From the NCBI RefSeq assembly GCF_016863015.1, contig NZ_BOOB01000036.1, forward strand, positions 1 to 64,000: a DNA stretch of 64,000 bases, written 5' to 3'. Numbering within the stretch: position 1 is the first letter of the stretch; each line of letters opens with the position of its first letter. Positions 1 through 10,494 of this stretch are shown in pieces. The stretch is from Microbispora amethystogenes. GTDB lineage: Bacteria > Actinomycetota > Actinomycetes > Streptosporangiales > Streptosporangiaceae. The notes below the pieces were generated by a model, which had not been told where the DNA came from, ran no database searches, and saw only the letters and a program-made list of their open reading frames with translations. The position numbers and the translations under genes are program-made.

Positions 1-2078
1 CCCCGGAGGGCGCTCGTGCTCCCGGCGGGCGGAGTCGGCGACGCCGATGGAGACGCGGACGGCGAGGCCGACGGCGACGACGTGCCGCCGCTCTGGGGCC
101 CTGCGGCCGCCATCACGGCCTGCGCACCGGACGGCCAGTTGTTGCCGGAGACCACGACGTTGTTGTTGACGACGTTGCCGCGGTCGCCGTTCGTGATGTT
201 GGTGCTGTTGTTGGTCGACCAGTTGCCGGTGACGGTGAAGTTGCCCATGTTCTCACCGCCCCAGTAGTTGGCCGTGGCCCAGGTGCCGGTGTTCGACAGG
301 ACGTTGTTCCTGACCGTGTAGTACTTCGAGCCCTCGTCGAAGTAGATGCCGAACCAGCCGTTGGTCCGCAGGCAGTAGTTGTCGCTGATCACCGCGTTGG
401 GGTTCCAGGACAACGTGTAGATGCACCCGCCGTCCGTCATCTGCTGCATGACGTCGTGCACGTAGTTGCCGACGAGCTTGTTGCCGGACGCGGTGGTGGC
501 GGTGGTGTACCGCGGCTGGTAGTTGTACAGCCCGCGGTTGGTGTAGCTGGTGTTGCCGCCGGGCTCGTTGGCGCCCCAGCCATAACCGATCGACATGCCG
601 GTGTACGGCAGGTTGTAGACCTCGTTGTGCGACACGTTCGAGGTGGTGACGTAGGTGGTCAGGACCGAGACGATGCCCCGGTAGTCCAGGCCCAGGTCGT
701 GGATCCGGTTGTTGCTGACCGTGATGTTCCGGTTGACCATCCGCTGGTCGCTCGGGTGGTGCGCGTCGGCGCGCACCCCGCCGGCCACGACGCCGCCGGC
801 CGAGTTGCGGGCGATCTCGGATCGGGTGACCGTGATGTCGCTGGCGCCCAGGCCCACACCGCTGGCGTGCGCGTTGGCGTCGTTGCCGATGCCGATGGCC
901 GTCTGGCCCAGGTTGACGAACTGCGAGTCGGTGAAGGTGATGTTGTTCGCGGCGGAGACCTGGACCGCGGCGGGCATCTGGTACCAGTTCGGCCGCGCGG
1001 ACTCGAACGCCTGGCAGCCCTCCTGGCAGGAGGTCAGCCGGTCGGCGGGCCAGTTGTAGTTGCCCGCGATGTAGGAGCCGGTCTGCTGGTCCGCGAAGCC
1101 CTGGTTGCTGCTGGGCCCGAGCCACGTCGTGCCGGTGAACGTGATGCCGCTGAAGGTGATGTGGTGCGCGGGCGAGTCGTAGGTGCCCCCGACGTCGACC
1201 AGCGACTGCAGCACGGGCAGCTCGACGCTGACGTTGTTGATGTTCTGCCCGGACGCCGGGATGTAGTACAGGACGCCGGTCCCGGGGTTGATGTACCACT
1301 CACCCGGTGAGTCCAGGAACTCGTACGCGTTCTCCAGGTAGAGCGCGCCCGCCCGGTGCGGCTGGCTGAAGGTGTCGTACCCGAAGGTGTTGTTGTTCCA
1401 GCCGGGCTGCTGCATCGTGATGAAGTTGCCGCTGATGCTCTGCACCGTCACGTACCGGTCGGTGAACGAGCCGACGCTCTCCATCTCGACCCGGTTCTGG
1501 TTGGCGAGATTGTTGAGGTAGCTCAGCGCGCTGCTGCTGAACCTCATGCCGGTGGTGGTCGCCGTGAAGTCGTTGCGGTTCACCTGAGTGCGAGCGCGCG
1601 TGGCGAGGGCGCCGTTGACGTACAGCTGCCGGGTGTCGATCCCGGTGCCGACGTTGGCGCGCCAGATGTTCTTCCCGGCGTCGGCCTGCGTCCAGCCGGT
1701 GACCGCCCGGGCCCCGCTGACGGCGGGATGGGCGCCCGCCGCCGCCTGCCACCTGACGGTGTAGCCGTTGTTCCCGGAGTCGGCGGCGGTCAGCCGGAGC
1801 GGAGAGGAGAGCCGATACACCCCGTCGGCCAGCTCGACGACGATGTCGCCGGACATCGACCCGTTCAGCGACCGCACCGCCGTCTGCGCCGAGGGCAGCG
1901 AGCACGGCTGGGCGGAGGTGCAGGCGGTGCCGGTGCCCGAAGGGGACGCGTAGAGGGTCGTGGTGGCCGCGAAGGCCGAGGTGGCCGGGGCGACGAGGGC
2001 GAACGCCGCAGCCAGCGCCGCGGCGACGATGCCGGTCAGGACCGGCCTCAGCGCCGTGACGGGCGAAGATCGTTGCAC
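1..2078 (-). CDS. Secreted right-handed parallel beta-helix protein, 3' end outside window
   Basis: Read from the sequence as a GTG-start frame of 692 codons with no stop before the left edge; a purine-rich AGAGGAAC lies just upstream. Residues 1-37 form a Tat/Sec-like signal peptide ending in AFA. After it come YASPSGTGTACTSAQPCSLP and a GDIVVELADGVYRL segment, typical of the first coil of secreted pectate-lyase/GH-type beta-helix proteins. Many short Asn-rich repeats follow (ITFTDSQFVN, ITVTRSEIARN, NITVSNNRIHDLG), diagnostic of parallel beta-helix coils. The visible C-terminus is a Ser/Pro linker ([16 protein letters not shown]), so a further module, probably carbohydrate-binding, is expected off the edge. 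It is likely an extracellular polysaccharide-acting enzyme; the exact glycosidase or lyase family cannot be named. Longer frames on the opposite strand here are shadows. Confidence 0.85.
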   Translation of the reverse strand, partial: MQRSSPVTALRPVLTGIVAAALAAAFALVAPATSAFAATTTLYASPSGTGTACTSAQPCSLPSAQTAVRSLNGSMSGDIVVELADGVYRLSSPLRLTAADSGNNGYTVRWQAAAGAHPAVSGARAVTGWTQADAGKNIWRANVGTGIDTRQLYVNGALATRARTQVNRNDFTATTTGMRFSSSALSYLNNLANQNRVEMESVGSFTDRYVTVQSISGNFITMQQPGWNNNTFGYDTFSQPHRAGALYLENAYEFLDSPGEWYINPGTGVLYYIPASGQNINNVSVELPVLQSLVDVGGTYDSPAHHITFSGITFTGTTWLGPSSNQGFADQQTGSYIAGNYNWPADRLTSCQEGCQAFESARPNWYQMPAAVQVSAANNITFTDSQFVNLGQTAIGIGNDANAHASGVGLGASDITVTRSEIARNSAGGVVAGGVRADAHHPSDQRMVNRNITVSNNRIHDLGLDYRGIVSVLTTYVTTSNVSHNEVYNLPYTGMSIGYGWGANEPGGNTSYTNRGLYNYQPRYTTATTASGNKLVGNYVHDVMQQMTDGGCIYTLSWNPNAVISDNYCLRTNGWFGIYFDEGSKYYTVRNNVLSNTGTWATANYWGGENMGNFTVTGNWSTNNSTNITNGDRGNVVNNNVVVSGNNWPSGAQAVMAAAGPQSGGTSSPSASPSASPSASPTPPAGSTSALR

Positions 2079-2333
2079 GGTGGTTCCTCTGGGGGGTAGG
2101 GGTGCGGTCAGGTCACGCCCTCCTCCGGCAGGTGACGCCCTCCTGAGGAGGAGACCGTCGTCGGACGCGGAGGTGTACGACGACGGCCGGCTGTGCGGAT
2201 CCGGACCCATTACGATCGGAGCACCGAGGAACCGTCAAGACCTTAAGCCCACTCATTTCACACAGCGCACATTCAGGTCCGGGGCACGGTGAACCATCTT
2301 TCCTCGCTCACCTGCGGCGATGCTCCCGCCGCC

Positions 2334-2345
2334 TACGCTCCGTAC
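2334..2345 (+). promoter_or_regulatory. Leaderless-type -10 box before small ORF/GntR gene
   Basis: TACGCT (2334-2339) followed by 6 nt and an ATG at 2346 matches the actinobacterial TANNNT -10 box at leaderless-start spacing. No convincing -35 box is visible. Confidence 0.4.
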
Positions 2346-2468
2346 ATGACCGACAAAAATGAACCGTTCACATGTGTCGTACTGATCGGGTCCGCGCCGG
2401 AAGCGGCCGGGAGGGCCGTCCCGATCGGTCATACTTCTGCAGGGGATGGCGAGGAGGAGGCACGGTGA
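2346..2468 (+). CDS. Candidate leaderless 40-aa leader ORF coupled to the GntR gene
   Basis: ATG at 2346 opens a 40-codon frame starting MTDKNEPFTCVVLIGSAPEA and ending in TGA at 2466-2468. That stop overlaps the GTG start of the downstream regulator as GTGA. A TACGCT -10 box lies 6 nt upstream of the ATG. The geometry (leaderless start, then GTGA coupling) suggests a translated leader. No family is recognised and it could be chance; comparison with related genomes would decide. Confidence 0.35.
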   Translation: MTDKNEPFTCVVLIGSAPEAAGRAVPIGHTSAGDGEEEAR

Positions 2469-3202
2469 CCGAGACCCCGCGTGAGGGCGGATACCGGCCG
2501 GGCTACGAGGTGGCCGCGGAGCAGGTGCTGGAGTTGATCGCCCGGCTGGGCCTGCGTCCGGGCGACCGCATGCCGACGGAGAACGACCTGGCCGGGCAGC
2601 TGGGCACCAGCCGCACCGTCGTGCGCGAGGCGGTGAAGATCCTGTCCGCGCTCGGCCGGGTGCGCGCCCAGAAGGGCCGGGGCCTGTACGTCGCCGACGA
2701 CGAGGGGATGCTCGGCGCCGGGCGGCTGGCGTCGTTCTTCCTGCCCACCGACCTCGACCACGTCTACATGCTGTTCGAGTTCCGCCGGGCCCAGGAGATG
2801 GAGACCAGCCGGCTGGCCGCCCGCCGCGCCACCCCCGCCGAGCTCAGAGCCGTCGAGGAGGCCGCCGCCGTGTGCCGCCACGGTTTCGAGACCGGGCGCC
2901 AGGACCTGTTCGACGAGGGTGACGACACCTTCCACACCGCCATCGCCACCGCCTCGCACAACATGTTCCTCCAGATCGCCGTACGCGAGGCGAGGCGGCT
3001 CCAGGCCCAGTCGAGCCTCATCGGGCTGCGCGGCACGGTCGGCGGGCACGCCGCCAAGGCCGTCGAGGAACACGACGCCATCTACCAGGCGATCCGCGCC
3101 GGTGACGCGGAGGCGGCGGCCCACGCCGCCGCCACGCACATCGACAACACCCTGGACGACTACCGCAGGGAAATCCAGCAGCGCCTCTTCTCCTCCGACT
3201 GA
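2465..3202 (+). CDS. FadR-subfamily GntR transcriptional regulator
   Basis: 245 aa from a GTG start preceded by AGGAGGAGG. Residues about 15-75 form a GntR winged HTH (EQVLELIARLGLRPGDRMPT, then LGTSRTVVREAVKILSALG). Residues 85-240 form an all-helical FCD effector domain with FEFRRAQEMETSRLAARRAT and DTFHTAIATASHN, including the Asp/His residues that bind metal in the FCD fold. Such regulators usually respond to sugar acids or other carboxylates. Its place between the beta-helix protein and the arabinofuranosidase/esterase genes suggests it controls this polysaccharide locus. The ligand is unknown. Confidence 0.9.
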   Translation: MTETPREGGYRPGYEVAAEQVLELIARLGLRPGDRMPTENDLAGQLGTSRTVVREAVKILSALGRVRAQKGRGLYVADDEGMLGAGRLASFFLPTDLDHVYMLFEFRRAQEMETSRLAARRATPAELRAVEEAAAVCRHGFETGRQDLFDEGDDTFHTAIATASHNMFLQIAVREARRLQAQSSLIGLRGTVGGHAAKAVEEHDAIYQAIRAGDAEAAAHAAATHIDNTLDDYRREIQQRLFSSD

Positions 3203-3305
3203 CCCGGCAGCCGACGAGCCGCCCGGACCGGCCTTGACAGGCGGTCCGTGTGTCGTGTGTGCTTCGCTGTACACCGCACCACCTTCCAGCGGACCCGGTG
3301 CGATG

Positions 3306-3338
3306 GCGAATCGATTCGCATCCGCCGATTCGCATCCG
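3306..3338. promoter_or_regulatory. Palindrome with overlapping 13-bp direct repeat upstream of GH54 gene
   Basis: GCGAATCGATTCGC at 3306-3319 is a perfect 14-bp palindrome with a central CG, as in many LacI/GntR operators. CGATTCGCATCCG occurs twice (3312-3324, 3326-3338). The site lies about 150 bp before the arabinofuranosidase start and is a candidate operator; the cognate regulator is not known. Confidence 0.4.
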
Positions 3339-3344
3339 TCGTGA

Positions 3345-5048
<1,704 letters not shown>

Positions 5049-5389
5049 GCCCCGTCCCTTGACCCCCGTCCCGCCGTGGCCCGGCCCCGGGCCACGGCGG
5101 CGGGCGGCCCTCGGAGCGGCCTGAAAGAGTACGACTTAGTTTCACCGAACGATCATCTTTACTGACGGATGAGTAGTATTCATCGCGATCATGCCGGAAT
5201 CGCACGACTGACGCGATTGCCCAGCTCAATCGGCTGAGGGGCCAAGACTTACGGCCTCTCATGCTGGAAGATCCGGTGCTGCCAGCAGCACGAAGAGCAT
5301 TCTTATGCTCTTGACTGATCTGTCGACTGAGACCGTAATGTGCCTGAGGCTCCGGGACACCTCATCCACACTCGACACAGCACAGAAAG
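5049..5389. other. Intergenic region with two inverted repeats upstream of esterase
   Basis: No gene is seen. GTGCTG-CCAG-CAGCAC at 5276-5291 and AAGAGCAT-TCTT-ATGCTCTT at 5293-5312 are adjacent perfect inverted repeats about 80-110 bp before the esterase start and are candidate operator sites. The segment is more AT-rich than the flanking genes, as expected for a promoter region. Confidence 0.5.
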
Positions 5390-6775
5390 TTGCGTGACTT
5401 GAGGTACAAATCCATCTTCACCGCGGTCACCGCGGCGGCGCTTCTCACCCTGGGAACGGCGGGTGTGGCGCTCGGCGGCACCTCGTCGTCCAGCAACAGC
5501 GCCGTCGCCGCCGCCACGACGGCCGGATGCGGCAAGACTCCGACGCTGAGAAGCGGCACCCAGTCGATCACGACCAGCGGGAAGAACCGCAGCTTCATCC
5601 TGCGGATCCCCGACAACTACAACAACACCAACCCGTACCGGCTGGTCTTCGGGTTCCACTGGAACGGCGGCACCGCCAACGACGTCGACTCGGGCGGCAC
5701 CAGCGGGTACGTCTGGTCCTACTACGGGACCAGGGCGCTGTCGAACAACACCGCGATCTTCGTCGCGCCGCAGGGCTTCAACAACGGCTGGGCCAACTCG
5801 GGCGGCGAGGACGTGACCTTCGTCGACGACATGATCCGGAAGCTCGAGGCAGACCTCTGCATCGACACCACCCAGCGCTTCGCCATGGGCTTCAGCTACG
5901 GCGGCGGCATGAGCTACTCGCTCGCCTGCTCCCGGCCCACCGTGTTCCGCGCGGTGGCGGTCTACTCCGGCGGGCAGCTCAGCGGGTGCAGCGGCGGCAC
6001 CGAGCCCGTCGCGTACCTCGGTTTCCACGGCCTCCGCGACCCGGTGCTCAACATCTCCCAGGGCAGGTCGCTGCGGGACAGGTTCGTCAGGAACAACGGC
6101 TGCACGGCCCAGAACCCGCCGGAGCCGGCGCAGGGCAGCCTGACGCACATCGTCACCTACTACTCGGGGTGCCGGGCCGGCTACCCGGTCGCGTGGGCCG
6201 CGTTCGACGCGGGCCACACGCCCAACCCGGTGGACGGGAAGTCCGGCGACTACGAGCCGGGCGAGAACTCCTGGACCCGGTCCGTGACGTGGAACTTCTT
6301 CACGCAGTTCAGCGGCGGCACGTCGTCGCCCTCGGCGACGCCCACCTCCACCCCCACCTCGACGCCGACGAACACTCCGCCCCCCGGCGGCACGAACTCC
6401 CTCAGGGGCGTGGCGTCGAACCGCTGCCTCGACGTGAACGGCGCTTCGCAGTCGAACGGCGCGACGGTGCTGATCTGGGACTGCAACGGCCAGAACAACC
6501 AGAAGTGGACCTCCACCAGCGCGTCCGAGCTGCGCGTCTACGGCAACAAGTGCCTCGACGTGAACGGCGCGGGCACGGCGGACGGCACCGCGGTCATCAT
6601 CTGGGACTGCAACGGCCAGAACAACCAGAAGTGGCGCTTCAACTCCGACGGCAGCATCACCGCCATCGGCGCGAACAAGTGCCTCGACGTGTCCGGCAGC
6701 GGCACCGCCAACGGCACGAAGGTCCAGATCTGGTCCTGCACCGGCGCCAACAACCAGAAGTGGACCCGCGTCTGA
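5390..6775 (+). CDS. Secreted CE1-type (feruloyl/acetylxylan) esterase with C-terminal CBM13
   Basis: 461 aa from a TTG start (a second in-frame TTG at 5399 is possible), with AGAAAG upstream. A signal peptide spans residues 1 to about 30-45. The alpha/beta-hydrolase domain (about 50-305) has the polyhydroxybutyrate-depolymerase/LpqC-like pattern: nucleophile Ser169 in GFSYGG, Asp217 in GLRDPV and His276 in AGHTPN, plus FVAPQGFNNGW. A Thr/Pro linker (STPTSTPTNTPPP) precedes a three-repeat ricin-type lectin domain (about 335-461) almost identical to that of the neighbouring arabinofuranosidase. It probably removes feruloyl or acetyl groups from arabinoxylan together with that enzyme. Which ester it prefers cannot be told. 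Confidence 0.85.
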   Translation: MRDLRYKSIFTAVTAAALLTLGTAGVALGGTSSSSNSAVAAATTAGCGKTPTLRSGTQSITTSGKNRSFILRIPDNYNNTNPYRLVFGFHWNGGTANDVDSGGTSGYVWSYYGTRALSNNTAIFVAPQGFNNGWANSGGEDVTFVDDMIRKLEADLCIDTTQRFAMGFSYGGGMSYSLACSRPTVFRAVAVYSGGQLSGCSGGTEPVAYLGFHGLRDPVLNISQGRSLRDRFVRNNGCTAQNPPEPAQGSLTHIVTYYSGCRAGYPVAWAAFDAGHTPNPVDGKSGDYEPGENSWTRSVTWNFFTQFSGGTSSPSATPTSTPTSTPTNTPPPGGTNSLRGVASNRCLDVNGASQSNGATVLIWDCNGQNNQKWTSTSASELRVYGNKCLDVNGAGTADGTAVIIWDCNGQNNQKWRFNSDGSITAIGANKCLDVSGSGTANGTKVQIWSCTGANNQKWTRV

Positions 6776-6816
6776 GTCCACCGCCCGCCCGGGTGCCGAT
6801 GACGTCACCCACCTGA

Positions 6817-6852
6817 AGAAGGCCGGTCCGCCTCACAACGGACCGGCCTTCT
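6817..6852 (+). terminator. Strong hairpin terminator after esterase
   Basis: Arms 6817-6830 and 6839-6852 (AGAAGGCCGGTCCG and its exact complement) enclose an 8-nt loop and are followed by TCTGTCTC. It lies 42 bp after the esterase stop. Confidence 0.8.
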
Positions 6853-6944
6853 GTCTCAGGGACAACGGATCCGGCCGGCTGACACGGCGTCACGGCTCGG
6901 CGCGGCTGAGCGAACCGCGCCGCCGCGCGGCACGTCTACTGATC

Positions 6945-7835
6945 ATGAAGATGCTTCCAGCCGCGCTGCTCATCGTGCTCGCGGCGGCCTGCGGTTCCAC
7001 CCGAGCGCCGGTCACTGCCGACGAGTTCACGGACCGCGCCCATGAGGTCGCCGAAAGCTGGCAGAGTTCGGCGGAGAGAGAGCCCTGGATCAAAGGGTTC
7101 GTCCCGCTGCGGAACCTGACCTTGGAACCCGATGGGAAACACATGCCCCGCTGGGTCGGACGGAGCGCGATCAACAGCGCTTGGAAGCTGGAGACCCGAA
7201 CTCCCGGCCGAGGTACCCGACCCGGCCATGCTGCGCTGGGCCGATGGGAGCACGCTGAGCGTGCCGATGCTGACGGCCGCAGCCGCCTACGCCGGACTCG
7301 GCAAGCCCAAGTCCTTCGTCGACGAGAAGTGCCCGGCCAAGGGCTGCCGGCCACTGCGCGTGATCGCAGTGGCGCGTGGCGAGGCCACGATGCCCAGCAG
7401 CCGGGGGACGTGCGGGTACCGACGTGGGACTTCACCGTGAAGGGCGTGCCGGGACCGTTCCGGCGGGTGGCGGTGGACCCGGCCGTGATGGGCGGACCGC
7501 CCCGACCCCTGGACGACGGGATCCAGGAGGTGCGCACCTACGAGGTGCGCACGCCGACTGAGCTCCAGCTGAGTTACATGCACGGCACCTGCGACACGAC
7601 GTACGGCCCGCGCGTCCACGAGACGCCCGAGGCAGTGGTCGTGGACGTCGACGTCCGGCCCGACGACAACGTGGAGGTCTGCACCGACATGGGGAAGACG
7701 GACCGGATCGGCGTCACGCTGCGCGAGCCCTTGGGCAGCCGGGTGGTGCTGGACTCCAGCAGCGGGGTACCCCTGCTGCCGCAGAGCGACATCCGCCTGG
7801 TCGAGTTCCAGAACTACGACCCGCGCCGCTCCTAG
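6945..7835 (+). CDS. Putative lipoprotein with two compensating frameshifts
   Basis: The frame encodes 296 aa starting MKMLPAALLIVLAAACGS, a lipoprotein signal with Cys16. The middle, about residues 83-155, is Arg/Gly-rich and unlike protein. In the +1 frame the same DNA (about 7190-7400) reads as a normal sequence (LPAEVPDPAMLRWADGSTLS to VARGEATMPSSRG). The original frame becomes protein-like again from VRVPTWDFTVKG. The likely ancestral protein is therefore the outer frame plus the +1 frame in the middle. The breakpoints lie near GAGACCCGAACTCCC and in a GGGGG run. This is either a decayed gene or two sequencing indels. No family is recognised. Confidence 0.55.
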   Translation: MKMLPAALLIVLAAACGSTRAPVTADEFTDRAHEVAESWQSSAEREPWIKGFVPLRNLTLEPDGKHMPRWVGRSAINSAWKLETRTPGRGTRPGHAALGRWEHAERADADGRSRLRRTRQAQVLRRREVPGQGLPATARDRSGAWRGHDAQQPGDVRVPTWDFTVKGVPGPFRRVAVDPAVMGGPPRPLDDGIQEVRTYEVRTPTELQLSYMHGTCDTTYGPRVHETPEAVVVDVDVRPDDNVEVCTDMGKTDRIGVTLREPLGSRVVLDSSSGVPLLPQSDIRLVEFQNYDPRRS

Positions 7836-8072
7836 CCCGGCGGCATGTGCTTACAGGGCTGCAGCGTGCGGCTCTGCGACCGAGCTATTCGCAGCGTGAC
7901 TCGCAGAAGGTGCCGAGCGAGCGAGGCGAATCCGGCGCGACGCCCGAGCCCAGCCCACCTCGCCGATCAGAAGCCGGACCGGTTACCCGGCCAGGGTTGC
8001 GTGACAGGCCACCAGCTCATGCCGTCAACGTATGCCGGCGCGCGTCCGGACGTCGCGCCACTCCCCCGGGTG

Positions 8073-8100
8073 ACCCGGCCCGACGTCCGCCGGGCCGGGT
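8073..8100 (-). terminator. Hairpin terminator of the secreted propeller gene
   Basis: ACCCGGCCCG (8073-8082) pairs exactly with CGGGCCGGGT (8091-8100) across an 8-nt loop, just downstream of the stop of the minus-strand gene ending at 8111. Confidence 0.65.
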
Positions 8101-8110
8101 CGTGCCGGGG

Positions 8111-9223
8111 TCAGTGAACGAACGACACCGCGATGCCGAGTCCGTCGAGCAGTCCGGTGCCGCTGTCGGTGAAGGTACGCCGCGGCGGCGTGTTGCCGCC
8201 GGCCAGCCGGTCGAAGGCCAGGATGCTGCCGGGGCTGTTGAACGCGGCCGCTTTGGTGAGCACGTAGATGGTGCCGTCGACCTGGCTGCCCGCGATGCCG
8301 GTGATCACCTTTCCGGCCAGGCCGGTCGCCGGGCCGGAGATCACGCGCACCGGGGCGGCGTCCCCGCTCGCGTTGCCCGCGTACACGTTGATGCGGGTCT
8401 GCTGGCCCTGGCTGACGGCCACGTAGAGCCGGCCGGTGAAGGCGGAGTAGGCGACGGCGATCTGGTCGCAGGTGCTGGAGCAGCTGCCCAAGCCGGTGTG
8501 CGGCCCGGCGATGACCCGCACCGGTGTGGCGCTGCCGGACGGGCCGCCGGCGAAGAACTCCACCGCGTTGCCGTTCGAGCGCGCCACTGCGGCGATCACA
8601 TGTCCGGACGTGTCCGTGGTCAGGACGCCCGGCCACGGGTGGAACCCCTCGTCCAGCGGGATCCGGCGTACCTCCGGCACCGTGTAGAGGTTCGCGGCCG
8701 TGCCCCTCGCCCCCGGCGCGGCCACCGAGATGGCCGTCTCTGCCTGGCCCGTCGTCACGTACGCGTACCCTGCGGTGTCCACCGCCACCGCCCGGGAGTC
8801 CGGCCCCGCGACGCGGAACATCCGGCCCGGCGTCGTGGCGCCCGGTGAGTAGACGAAGGTGGTCGCGTTCGACAGGAAGCTCTGCGCGTACGCGTTCCCG
8901 CTGATGTCGAAGGCGATCCCCCACGGCCCCCAGTAGGTGTTGGGGTCGCCGGGGTCGGCCAGTTGCCGTACCGGAGACACGGCGCCTGTGCTGCCGGTCG
9001 GATAGGCCGTCACCGGACCGTGGGCGTTCGCCACATAGACGAACTCCGGACCGTTGGTGGGGTACGGCGTCGGACTGGCGGTGGGTGTTGGACTGGCGGC
9101 GAGCCCGGCCGTGGCCCTGGCCGTGGCGGAGCCACCCGGCCACCCCGTACCCGCTACGATCACCAGCGCGGCCATGACACCGGCCACGCCCCACCGCTTC
9201 GACACAGCGCTCAGCATGCGCAC
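8111..9223 (-). CDS. Secreted protein of unknown function, beta-propeller-like
   Basis: 370 aa. The N-terminal hydrophobic segment (about 10-30) and a Thr/Pro stretch (PTPTASPTPYPT) indicate export and a flexible linker. The rest shows repeated blade-like units of the NHL/SMP-30 kind: EFVYVANAHGPVTAYP, GIAFDISGNAYAQ, AVAVDTAGYAYVTT, RLYVAVSQGQQTRINVYAGN and GTIYVLTKAA, each pairing a location phrase with a value phrase. No catalytic motif is visible. It stands alone with its own terminator. Confidence 0.75.
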   Translation of the reverse strand: MRMLSAVSKRWGVAGVMAALVIVAGTGWPGGSATARATAGLAASPTPTASPTPYPTNGPEFVYVANAHGPVTAYPTGSTGAVSPVRQLADPGDPNTYWGPWGIAFDISGNAYAQSFLSNATTFVYSPGATTPGRMFRVAGPDSRAVAVDTAGYAYVTTGQAETAISVAAPGARGTAANLYTVPEVRRIPLDEGFHPWPGVLTTDTSGHVIAAVARSNGNAVEFFAGGPSGSATPVRVIAGPHTGLGSCSSTCDQIAVAYSAFTGRLYVAVSQGQQTRINVYAGNASGDAAPVRVISGPATGLAGKVITGIAGSQVDGTIYVLTKAAAFNSPGSILAFDRLAGGNTPPRRTFTDSGTGLLDGLGIAVSFVH

Positions 9224-9545
9224 AACGTCCTACCGCACCGGCCACAAGGCAACGGCGCGGGACATATGGACACACCTCCGGTCATGGAGTGATCGCCTTA
9301 AATCCCTCACACTCCGTGATCCGCTGCGGTAGCCACTGGCGACTCCGCCCCCACCTCGCTCACCGACGATTCACGGCAGATGAATATTTCACCTGCGGCG
9401 GCCGAGGAGGGCCCGGAAAAGCCGAACTGCGCAGCAGGACGAGCGCCGTCGCTCCGGCGTACAAGGTGGGGATCACTCGCGGTCGCGATGCCGGGACCGA
9501 TGACCTCGCCCGGGTGCCGGCGGCTTGCTGTCCTTCTCCCGCCGG
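9224..9545. other. Intergenic region, no gene seen
   Basis: About 320 bp between the propeller gene start and the stop of the LysE gene. Short open frames here lack ribosome sites and coding bias. It should hold the promoter of the propeller gene. Confidence 0.5.
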
Positions 9546-10184
9546 TCAGCCGTCACTGCTGAGCGCCAGCTCTGCACCCAAACCGATCATGATGGCGCCC
9601 GAGGCCCCACCCATGATCTCCAGGCGCCGCGCCGACTTGCCCAGCCAGGTCCGCGCGCTTCCGGCGAACAGCCCCCAGGAGACGTCAGAGATCAGGGCGA
9701 CGCCGACGCAGATCATTCCGAGCACCAACAGCTGGAGCGGGATGTTGCCCGAGGCTGCGTCGACGAACTGCGGCAGGATCGCCGTGAAGATGAGCAGCCC
9801 CTTCGGGTTGCTGACGCCGACCAGGAAGCCGTCGCGGAAGATGCGGCCGGCGCCGGCCGGCGTGTGCCGCCCGCCGTTCAACTCCCCGGCCAGTTCCCTG
9901 CGGTGCCGCCATGTCTGGACGCCCAGATAGACGAGGTAGAGGGCGCCGGCGAACTTCACGAGTGAAAGGACGACCTGCGAACGCTCCACGATGCTGCCCA
10001 GGCCGAGGGCGACCAGGACGAGCTGCACCATCAGCCCGGCCTCGTTGCCCAGCGCGGTGGGCAGGGCCGCCCGCCGCCCCAGCGCGACCCCCCGGCTCAC
10101 CATGAACACGACGCTGGGCCCCGGCACTGCGATCAGCACCACGACGACGGCCAGGAATGCGGCGAGGCGATCCGCCCCGATCAT
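9546..10184 (-). CDS. LysE/RhtB-family amino-acid exporter
   Basis: 212 aa with about six hydrophobic helices. The family signature is clear: VLIAVPGPSVVFMVSRGVALG at the first helix/loop (PGP motif), ALGNEAGL, YLVYLGVQTWRHRR and FLVGVSNPKGLLIFTAILPQF. These inner-membrane transporters export amino acids or related metabolites such as homoserine lactone and threonine; the substrate cannot be told. Start chosen at ATG 10184 because family members begin a few residues before the first helix. The frame stays open to 10238. Confidence 0.9.
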   Translation of the reverse strand: MIGADRLAAFLAVVVVLIAVPGPSVVFMVSRGVALGRRAALPTALGNEAGLMVQLVLVALGLGSIVERSQVVLSLVKFAGALYLVYLGVQTWRHRRELAGELNGGRHTPAGAGRIFRDGFLVGVSNPKGLLIFTAILPQFVDAASGNIPLQLLVLGMICVGVALISDVSWGLFAGSARTWLGKSARRLEIMGGASGAIMIGLGAELALSSDG

Positions 10185-10494
10185 GACTGCATCACGCGTC
10201 CCCCCGATTTCGTGTGTTCTCCCAGGCCCAAACCACAAAGAAATACCTGCGGCTCCTGATAGCTGTCAACGCGCCGAGGACGGGCCGTACGCATAATCAG
10301 CGAATTCGCGCGGGCCGATACCTTCGGCCGCGAGCGTAGTGATTCCGGCGAAGGCACCGCCGCGACGCCTGCGCCATAGAGACCTATCTTCATGCGCACG
10401 GCCTACGTCACCTGACAGGATCAGTAATAGGGCGTGAGCGACGGTCAGCGCTGCCGGTGATGGCCGGGCGTGAACCCCTGTGATCTCATGGGGG
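10185..10494. other. Intergenic region, no gene seen
   Basis: About 310 bp between two minus-strand genes, with no supported coding frame. Confidence 0.4.

Noticed and set aside
456..1310. Long plus-strand frame under the beta-helix gene
   Set aside because: Val/Gly/Arg-rich shadow of the real minus-strand gene, whose GTG-started frame has signal peptide and beta-helix motifs.
9289..9930. 213-aa plus-strand frame opposite the LysE gene
   Set aside because: No family pattern; the opposite strand encodes a clear LysE exporter with PGP motif.
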